Assembly (NCBI GenBank): GCA_016706255.1
Contig: JADJJZ010000011.1
Location: 142,756 to 206,755, forward strand
Length of the DNA: 64,000 nucleotides
Direction: 5' to 3'
DNA from: Bacteroidota bacterium
Lineage (GTDB): Bacteria; Bacteroidota; Bacteroidia; Chitinophagales; BACL12
The notes beneath the pieces were generated by a model. The model was not told where the DNA came from, made no database searches, and saw nothing but the letters and a program-made list of their open reading frames with translations. How positions within the stretch are numbered: position 1 is the stretch's first letter; each line of letters begins with the position of its first letter. Shown piece by piece: positions 55,097 through 64,000 of the stretch. A program made the position numbers and the translations under genes.

Positions 55097-58000
55097 ATGC
55101 GACAGCTCATTGCCTGCATAATTTTAATCCACTTGTTATCATGGGCATCATACCCAAATTTGTGTGCTCAGGACCCGGTTGTGCAATGGGATAATACAAT
55201 TGGTGGAAATGCTACCGATATGCTGACTTGCTCAGCAGAAACTCCTGACGGTGGGTTTATTCTCGGCGGGTATTCTTATTCTACTCCTTCCTATGATAAA
55301 ACGGAATATGTCGGGATTTGCGATTATTGGATAGTTAAACTCAATAGTGCAGGTGTAATTGAGTGGGAAACTACAATCGGCACTACGGTTACAGATAACC
55401 TGATGGCAATTGTGCCAACAACCGACGGAGGATATTTACTGGGTGGATACACAGCCGGCGGAATATCAGGTGATAAAACTGATCCTGCAATTGGACTTAG
55501 AGATTATTGGATTGTAAAACTTGGCCCTACAGGTGACATCGTTTGGCAAAAACTATCGGCGGAACTGGAGATGATTATCTCACTAATATCTTACCACTTG
55601 GCGGCACAGGATTTATAATTAGTGGCTATTCTTCATCAGGTATTTCCGGGAATAAAACCGCCGCCTGTATTGGTGGTTATGATTATTGGATTTTAAAAAT
55701 TAACTCGGTTGGAAATATCATTTGGCAATTTACTATTGGTGGAACGGCAAATGATTATTTATATGAAACAATTCGCAATAGTGAAGGGAATTATGTGTTG
55801 GCAGGTTATTCTAATTCGAATATCCGGAAATAAAACGGAAGCAAATATTGGAGCATATGATTATTGGGTTGTTGAAATAGATGGGTCGGGTAGTATTGTG
55901 TGGCAAAACACAATTGGTGGAACTGAAAACGATTATCTAAATGGTATTTGTGAATTAAATACCGGAGGATATATTCTTGCAGGAATTTCAACCTCAAATA
56001 TTTCCGGTGATAAATCAGAAAATAGTTTAAATTATGCTGACAATTGTTATGAATGTGAATTTGATTATGAATACAATAGTGAAGATTATTGGGTAGTGAA
56101 AATCAGTAATGAGGGTGATTTAATTTGGGAAAATACATACCTCACCGGTGGAATATATTCCTCAGCAGATGTAGATGGTGCGTTTCAATATGAGGATAAT
56201 AAAATTATGATATTTGGGAATGGTAAAGGCGGTTATGATAACCTGGAAACAGATGGAGGTAACGACTATTGGTTGATAACAATTGATACCAACGGTTATA
56301 TAGTGAGGCAACAAGTTTTAGGTGGAGAAATAACTGCCGAGTATGATGAATATGAAGGTGACTATTATTATTATAATAATGAAAACTATTTAAAGTCTTG
56401 TCTCATGACTGCAGATGGCGGTTTTTTTGTTGCCGGTTCATCTACCGGAAATTTAGGCAACGATAAATCTGAAGCACCTATGGGCGATTATGAAAACTTT
56501 GATTATTGGGTATTAAAACTCGGTCCTGATACCTGCATCCCCGCACGGTTTATTCTGATAATGATCAGGATGGTGAAGGTCAAAATTTTATTACAAATAC
56601 CTGTGAATTAACTTATGGCCCCTGGATAAATAATACACTCGATTGTGATGACCGGTATGCAAGTGTAAATTCAATGGCAACCGAAATTTGTGATAATTTA
56701 GATAATGACTGCGATGGGTTAATTGATGAAGGTTTAATAGATTGTACTGCTGGACCGCAAATTACCTGGGATAAAACATTGGGTGATACTACGTATAATA
56801 GTTTAACTAATATTTCAGCAACCAATGATGGCGGATCTATTGCTGTCGGATATATTAATGCATATTCTGAAGAAAATATATTCGGCATTGGTTATGAAGA
56901 TAATTATGATATTGAAATTTATAAATTAGATGCCGCAGGAAATATACAGTGGCAGAAAATTATTAGTGCGGATGATGAAGACAGGGGAGTCCGTGCTGTA
57001 CAAACTACCGACGGGGGATTTATGATTGGTGCTAATTCCAATTCAGGTGTATCAGGGGATAAAACGGTTTATGGTTTTGGAAATGACGATTATTGGATTA
57101 TCAAATTAAATGTGAGTGGCGAAATTATTTGGCAAAAAGTGTTTGGAGGTGGTGGATCCGATTTATTAACAGATTTGGAAAGCACACCTGATGGTGGAGT
57201 ATTAATTGCAGGGTATTCAAATTCCACTGCTTCTGGCAATAAAACAGAAAATGTTTATGGCTCCTCAGATTTCTGGGTGCTTAAATTAAACACTGCAGGT
57301 GATATCGAATGGCAAAATAATATTGGCGGTTTTGAATTTGACTACAAACCACAAATATCCTTCGATAATATGGGTAACTATTATGTTGGTGGAACTTCAT
57401 ATTCAAATGCAGGTGGTGATAAAACAGAAATGCATAAAGGTTTTGGTGATTACTGGGCTATTAAGTTAAATGACTCAGGAACTATTATTTGGCAAAATAC
57501 AATAGGTGGGGCATTGGGGGATGAGGTTTACGACATAGATGTTGATGATTCCGGATCCATGATTTTAATGGGAACATCTTCTTCCGCGACATCAGCTGAT
57601 AAAGCCGAAATAAGTATATCAAAAGATTATTGGGTAGTAAAATTAAAAACAGATGGAAGTGTCGACTGGGAAAATACTATAAATGCCTCAAACGAAGATT
57701 ACGGTACTGCTGTTGCAGTTTGCCCTGATGGTGGTTATTTGGTCGGAGGATATTCTAATTCAATTCCAGGCACCGATAAAATTGAACCATACATAATACC
57801 GATGTTTAATAGTTACGTAGTTTCAAACAGTGAGAAAAATGATTTTTGGATATTAAAATTGGATAGCGTTGGAAATACAATTTGGCAAAACACAATTGGC
57901 GGAAATATGGGCGACTTCTTAACTTCAATTGCTATTACAAATGAAGAAAAAATAATTTTAGGCGGCACCTCCAAATCAGATAAATCCGCTGATAAATCGG

Positions 58001-58945
58001 AAGCTATGTTGTTCCCAATTCAGGAAAAAATTGAAGAGGATGATTGGGGTAACAAATGGACTGATTATTATCCTAACACCGATTTTTGGGTAGTTCAATT
58101 ACAACCTGAAAACTGCGCACTCATCGACGAACTCTGCAACACCCTCGACGATAACTGCAATGGTTTAATTGATGATGATGTAATTGAAACAATTTCAATT
58201 TCTGCTGCCGGGGCAACCGAATTTTGCCAGGGTGGAAGCGTAATATTAAATGCAACTTATTCAGGAACATCTGTTCAATGGCAAAAAAATGGAAGCAATA
58301 TTCCGGGTGCTATCGCGGCTTCATATACTACAACCACAAAAAGGTAATTATGCATGCATCACAACAAGCGATTGCAGTTCAGCAACATCTGAACCAATAT
58401 TTGTAAATGTATTTAAAAATCCAAAAGCAATAATTTCCGCTGCGGGACCAACTACATTTTGTGTTGGTGGAAGTGTATCATTAAATGTAAGTCCTGTAGC
58501 CGGTTGCAGTTATCAGTGGTATAAAGATGCATTGCTTATTCCTGGTGCTACAGCTACAAATTATCTTGCAACATCTGCGGGTATTTATAAATGTATCGTT
58601 ACTAAAATTGTTACGGGATGTTATAAAAATTCGGCGGGTATTATAGTGACAGTGCCATGTAGGAATGGTGAATTTGGCGAAAGTAATCTTGTAGTGTATC
58701 CAAATCCAAGTAAGGGCAATTTTACTTTGGAAGCTAATTTAGAAAATTTGGATCTTTCTAATTTAGATGATATCACAATAGAAATATTTAATAGCATTGG
58801 ACAACGTATTTATGAGGTACATATTTCCGAATCAAATAATATAATTCTACAAAACATAATTATTGAAAATTATGCATCGGGTGTTTATTTGTTAAAATTA
58901 ATTGTCGGCAAAGACACTTATGAGCAAAATTTAATTTTTAATTAA
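55097..58945 (+). CDS. array gene 17: double-propeller T9SS protein with internal MopE (four frameshifts)
   Basis: One gene of about 1283 codons split by four apparent indels: A5 at 55548-55552 (should be A6), about 55821 (two bases lost), about 56537-56550 (one lost) and A5 at 58338-58342 (should be A4). Repaired, it reads: signal peptide MRQLIACIILIHLLSWASYP...CAQ; seven units; MopE region (SDNDQDGEG ... DCDD ... CDNLDNDCDGLIDEG); a second seven units; a second MopE (CNTLDDNCNGLIDDD); two Ig-like domains; sorting domain VYPNPSKGNFTLEA. The net shift is a multiple of three. The frame from 54947 before the signal peptide overlaps the terminator and is rejected. Confidence 0.75.
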
Positions 58946-58958
58946 AAACGAATTAGAC

Positions 58959-61125
58959 ATGAAAGGTTTAATATTAATTATCCATCTTTTTTGCTTTTTA
59001 AATATCTATACTCAGTCACCTGAAATTGAGTGGGACAACACAATTTCTGCCAAATATGACGATTGGTCTTTAGCCATAGATAAAACCAGCGATGGTGGCA
59101 GTATTGTTGGAGGCTACTCATTTTCAGCCGCTTTTGGAGATAAAACCGTAGATAGCTGGAACGACGATTATTGGATTTTAAAATTAAATGCTGAAGGAAT
59201 AATAGAATGGCAAATATCGCTTGGTGGCAACAGCACGGAAAATTTATATGTGATTAAAGAAACACCTGATGGTGGTTTCATTGCAGGTGGCAATTCTTCA
59301 TCCTTAATCAGCGGTGAAAAAACCACTGCTTCCTATGGAAGTCAGGATATTTGGGTGGTTAAACTCGATGCTACCGGAAATATTATATGGCAAAACTCCT
59401 TTGGTGGTGACGAAGGTGATTATTTATATGACATCGGTCTCACATCTGATGGTGGGTATATTTTAGGCAGTAAATCCTATTCAGATAGTTCAGGTGTAAA
59501 AACCGAAAATGGTTTAGGCGATTATGATTACTGGGTGATTAAATTAAATGATATCGGTGAAATTCAGTGGCAAAATACCATTGGGGGACAATATGGCGAT
59601 TGGTTGCGGTCGGTGGAACAGACTACTGATGGTGGTTACATTTTAGGTGGATATTCCAGCTCAAATATATTTCGCGACAAAACGGAAAATTCATTCGCAT
59701 TAACAGACTATTGGATTATTAAATTAGATGCCATTGGAAATATTGTTTGGCAAAATACAATTGGCGGCGACTTTAAAGATGAACTGTATAGAATCACCCA
59801 AACAATAGATGGCGGATATCTGGCAACCGGTATTTCGATGTCGGCATTGTCGGGTGACAAAACTGAAGAAAATGCCAGTTGGAATTATGATTTTTGGATA
59901 ATTAAATTGAATGATATTGAGAAATAACATGGCAACAAACCATAGGTGGTTACGGCGAGGAGAAATTACATGACATGTATGAAAATCCTGATGGTAGTTT
60001 TATACTTGAGGTTCATCCGCTTCGAATATCTCTGTTGATAAATCTGAAAATTCACGTGGAGGATTAGATTATTGGATTGTAAAAATTGACAACTTAGGCA
60101 ATATTATATGGCAAAAAACGATTGGAGGTTCTGAGGACGATGTTTTGTATGGTATAAGTCCTACACTCACTAATGGAATAATTTGCACAGGCATTTCAGC
60201 TTCAGATATTTCCGGTGAAAAATCTGAGGTGACAGCTAATCCACCAGGTTCGTATGACTACTGGGTTGTTAAACTCGAACCTGAAATTTGTAGCCCAACT
60301 CCCGAACTCTGCAACACCCTCGACGATAACTGCAATGGTTTAATAGATGATGATGTAATAGAAACAATTACTATCACAGCAGTTGGTGCAACAGAATTTT
60401 GCCAGGGTGGAAGTGTAATATTAAATGCAACTTATTCAGGCACATCTGCCCAATGGCAGAAAAATGGTGTTGATATTCCGGGTGCGATAACCTCTTTATA
60501 CACTGCTACAACAAAGGGTAATTATTCTTGTGTAACAACAAGCGATTGCAATTCAGCAACATCTGAACCAATATTTGTAAATGTGTTTAAAAACCCAAAA
60601 GCAATAATTTCAGCTGCAGGTCCAACTACATTTTGTGTTGGTGGAAGTGTAACCCTCAATGTAGCTCCTGTTGCAGGTTCCAGCTACCAATGGTATAAAA
60701 ATGCATTGCCAATTCCGGGTGCTACTGCTACTAATTATCTTGCAACATCTGCCGGTATTTATAAATGTAAGGTTACTAAAATTGTTACGGGGTGTTATAA
60801 AAATTCTTCAGGAATTACCGTGACAGTTCCTTGTAAAGAAGGCGCATTCATTTCATCTGAATCAACAGTTACCATCTCCCCAAACCCAAGCGCAGGCTTA
60901 TTTACAGTCTCCGCTTTCTCCCAGGCTCCACTTGAAAACAATTCATCAGCTCAACTGGAAATTTATAATGCAATCGGACAAGTCATTTATACACAATTAA
61001 TGGAGACTACTGATGGACAAATTAATTGTGTTATTAATTTACAGCATATCGCAAGCGGCATTTATTTTGTCCGTTTAAATGCTGGTGGATTATGTTCAGA
61101 AAAAAAATTAATTATTCAGCAGTAA
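58959..61125 (+). CDS. array gene 18: T9SS propeller-MopE-Ig2 protein (two frameshifts)
   Basis: About 722 codons, joined from 58959-59927, a short middle piece, and 60145-61125. Breaks near 59918 (GGAGAA read as GAGAA; repaired text GEITWQQTIGG) and near 60008 (GGAGGT read as GAGGT; repaired ILGGSSASNIS). Then seven propeller units are complete (the sixth ends DYWIVKI at about 60070). MopE motif CNTLDDNCNGLIDDD shares the GC-rich start with gene 17. Two Ig-like domains of the gene-17 type (AGATEFCQGG-like; FCVGGSVTLNV). Sorting domain ISPNPSAGLFTVSA ... IASGIYFVRL. 13 bp after gene 17. Confidence 0.75.
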
Positions 61126-61149
61126 ATAAACAATTATTTATTAAATATA

Positions 61150-64000
61150 ATGAATTTCAATATGCAACCTAAACCGGTACAAAATTCAATTCGAACGTTT
61201 TATACACTATTTTTTATCTATTTTTCTGTAAGTTCATATGTTGGTTTTGCGCAAACTCCTGCACCGGACCTATTAATTGAAAGTAATATTTCATTGGCAC
61301 ATTACGGAACCGCAGTTGCATCAGCAGGAGATATTAACGGTGATGGTTATGGAGATGTAATTGTCGGCACTAAAAAATTATACAAACATAGAAACTAATG
61401 AAGGTAAAATAGAAATTTACTTAGGTTCAGCCGTAGGAATAAATCCTTTTTACCTTCAACAGTAATTGAAAGCAATTTACCAAATACTTATTATGGCAAC
61501 TCGGTAGCTTGTGCAGGCGATATTAATAATGATGGATATGATGATGTTATTGTTGGGGCTTATTTATATGATAATGGTCAAACAAACGAAGGTGCAGTAT
61601 ATATTTATCATGGCTCGCAGTAGGTTTAACAATAATACCGCAATAATTCTTGAAAGCAATCAAGCAAGCGCACAATTTGGTAGATCCGTTTCCTCTGCAG
61701 GCGATATCAATAATGACGGATTTGATGATGTATTAGATTGGTTCAGATGCTTACACAAATGGTCAATCGTTGGAAGGTAGAACTTTTGTTTATCATGGCT
61801 CGCTGCTGGTATTGGCATTGCGCCTGCTGCAACAGTGGAAAGCAATCTTGCAAACGCTGCTTTTGGCCGTTCTGTTGCCGGATTAGGTGATGTTAATGCG
61901 GACGGTTTTGATGATATTATTGTCGGCTCACCAAACTACTTGAATGGTCAAAGTCAAGAAGGTAGAGCATACATTTATCACGGAACTGCCACGGGAATAA
62001 ACACAGTTCCGATTACAATTATGGAAAATAATAAAGCCATTTCTTATTTGGGGTTTTCTGTTTCCGGTGCAGGGGATGTTAATAGTGATGGCTATTTTGA
62101 TGTTATCATAGGCGCTTATAATGCCGATAATCTTCAAGATGGTGAGGGATTCGTTTATATGCATTATGGTTCAGCGTCAGGTATAAGTGCAACACCGAAT
62201 ATTGTTTTGGGATCAAATCAAGAGGCAGCTTTTTTAGTACTCGGTTGCTTGCGCCGGTGATAGGAATGCAGATGGATTTGATGATATTATCGGAGCAAAT
62301 GACTTTACCAATGATGATGAACAAGAAGGCAAAGCATTTATTTATTATGGTTCCGCGTCAGGAATTACAGATATGCAGAACGCCACTTTTGAGAGCGATA
62401 AACCGTATTCGAATTTTGGTGCTACCGTTTCCGGAGTAGGGGATGTAAATAATGATGGTTTTGATGATTTAATTATTGGTGCTACCGACTATTCAAATAC
62501 ACCGTCCAATGAAGGTGCTATTTATTTTTATTTTGGCGACAATTGTCCCACCACAATTTACCATGCAGATAGCGACCTTGATGGTTTTGGCAGCATGATT
62601 TCAATTATAGTTGCCTGTGAAATGCCGATAGGTTATATTTTAGATGGAAGTGATTGCAATGACACCGATTCTTTACAAAATCCAAATACGATTTGGTATT
62701 TAGATGATGATTATGATAATTATTATGCCGAACAGGCACACCATACACTCAATGTGAGCGACCTGATTGGAGTTATTTTTTTTACTGGAATTTTAGGTGG
62801 AGACGATTGCAATGATTCAAGCGAAGTCGTTTTTCCGGTGGATTTGAATATTTAGATAGTATAGATAATGATTGCGATGGATTAATTGAAACGGATTATG
62901 ACTGACTTATGATGCCTTGCTGAAATATAATGGCATTGCGGGAAGATTTGCGCATGCTGTTTCTGAAGCCGGAGATGTGAATGGTGACGGATTTGCCGAT
63001 ATAATTGTTGGCGGATTTACTTACGATAATATTGAAATTGACGAGGTGCAGCATTTGTTTTTCTTGGTTCGGCAACAGGCATATCAAATACACCTGCAAA
63101 TATTTTAGAAATAAATCAGGCCTCAGCCTATTTTGGATATTCAGTTTCTACTGCCGGAGATGTAAACAATGATGGCTATGATGATATTATTGTTGGTGCA
63201 ACATTATATGATAATGGTGAAACAGACGAAGGTCGTGTTTATATTTACCATGGTTCTCCAACAGGTATTATAGGCACACCGCAAAAATATTAGAATCTAA
63301 TCAAACAACTGCACAGTTCGGCGGTGCAGTATCAAATGCGGGCGACATAAAACAACGATGGATATGATGATATTATAGTAGGTGCACAATTATATGATAA
63401 TGGTCAAACCGATGAGGGTGTTGCGTTCGTTTATTGTGGCTCACCGGTTGGTATAAAATCTGCACCATTTACAATGATAGAAAGTAATCAAACGCTTTAC
63501 GTTTTGGATGTGCTGTTTCAACAGCAGGTGATGTTAATAATGATGTAGGACGACGTGGTTGTGGGTGCATATCTCGCTGATTATGGGCAAGATGAAGAGG
63601 GTGCTGCATTTGTATATCATGGTGGCCCATCAGGAATTAATACTGTGTATGCAGTAAAAATGGAAAGTAATCACATATTGCAGATTTGGTAATAGTGTAT
63701 CAAACGCAGGCGATTTGAATAATGATGGTTATTCAGATTTAATTATCGGAGCAATTCAATATAATGGCATAGCAACTAATGTAGGAGCTGCATTTACTTA
63801 TCATGGTTCACCAACAGGAATTCCGAGCAGTCCAACAACAATTTTGTCTGGCATGCAAGGATCTGCTTATTTAGGTTCATCAGTAAATACGCTTGGCGAT
63901 GCCAATGGTGATGGTTATTCCGATGTAATTGTTGGCGCATATCAATATACTAATGGTCAATATGATGAAGGGGCTACTATTTTATTACGGAACATCAACC
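61150..64000 (+). pseudogene. array gene 19: FG-GAP double-propeller T9SS-type protein, many frameshifts, partial
   Basis: Signal peptide (up to GFAQ) then FG-GAP units: GDINGDGYGDV, GDINNDGYDDV, GDINNDGFDDV, GDVNADGFDDI, GDVNSDGYFDV, one at 62255 and GDVNNDGFDDL make seven. A MopE-type region follows at about 62560-62900 (DSDLDGFGS ... GSDCND ... DNDCDGLIE). A second set has six units visible (62975 to 63910) before the window ends. No frame is open for long: indels occur about every 200-300 bp, for example an extra A near 61370. The regular domain plan says the gene is real; most breaks are probably sequence errors. The expected Ig and sorting domains lie beyond the edge. Confidence 0.7.

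Noticed and set aside
25962..58342. Homopolymer frameshifts as phase-variation switches
   Set aside because: The runs are short (4-7 bases), lie at different points of each gene, and become denser at the window edge, which fits sequence error better. Not excluded for gene 3 (A7).
33316..60360. MopE-like motif as evidence for copper acquisition
   Set aside because: The CN..DD.CNG.IDD motif is widespread in secreted bacterial proteins and the ion is not known; no copper-handling genes are nearby.
20374..61125. DYW repeats as WD40 or kelch repeats
   Set aside because: The units lack the GH...WD pattern of WD40, and the kelch GG is not followed by its Tyr/Trp pattern; they form a distinct propeller-type repeat.

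Overview
The window looks like a piece of a Bacteroidota genome, perhaps Saprospiria or Chitinophagia, though the class is only a guess. The evidence is the AT-rich DNA, a SusC-type TonB-dependent receptor with a carboxypeptidase-regulatory N-domain, candidate promoters of the Bacteroidota TTTG / TAnnTTTG type, and above all many secreted proteins ending in a type IX secretion (T9SS) type A sorting domain (YPNP...LGQ...G(I/V)Y). No rRNA, tRNA, CRISPR array, IS element or T9SS machinery gene was seen.

Layout. 1-5.5 kb is housekeeping-like: a partial TraB/GumN protein (-), glycogen branching enzyme glgB (+), a cold-shock protein (-) and a small outer-membrane barrel (+), with two clear hairpin terminators. 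5.5-10.46 kb is an accessory, repeat-filled stretch: seven copies of a 149/150-bp repeat in three arrays, a 74-bp tandem array, an inverted pair of degenerate elements, a site-2-protease-like/TPR membrane protein, an unknown ORF, and a zeta-toxin-like kinase overlapping a 49-codon partner. 10.46-20.1 kb is a minus-strand block of envelope proteins: a BNR/sortilin-like propeller with a frameshift near its 3' end, a LolA-like protein, two T9SS cargo proteins, a DUF922 metallopeptidase-like protein and a TonB receptor.

20.37-64 kb is the main feature: 19 consecutive plus-strand genes, mostly 2-48 bp apart, encoding T9SS cargo. Sixteen carry a ~50-residue repeat (...T.DGGY..GG.S.SGISGDKTE...DYW..KLD..GNI.WQNTIGG). 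Counting the DYW-type strand gives seven units per protein, or fourteen in two of them, so I read each as a closed seven-bladed beta-propeller or a pair of them. The count still holds once obvious frameshifts are repaired. Most continue with a MopE-like metal-binding motif (CN..DD.CNG.IDD), two Ig-like domains and the sorting domain. Two members (42.8 kb, 61.15 kb) carry an FG-GAP propeller instead; the 42.8-kb one shows the same MopE/Ig/sorting tail, while the tail of the other lies beyond the window. Three early members use a fibronectin-III-like domain in place of MopE/Ig. The tail DNA is nearly identical between many members while the propellers diverge, which suggests recombination or gene conversion swapping variable heads onto a common secreted chassis. 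The likely role is a family of surface or released adhesins or binding proteins; no ligand can be read from the sequence.

Spacing suggests one very long operon (20.4-52.5 kb), then a separately transcribed member at 52.75 kb flanked by two copies of a TetR-operator-like palindrome, then a last group from 55.1 kb. Single-base indels, mostly in short homopolymers, become dense towards the right edge and look like sequence errors more than decay.
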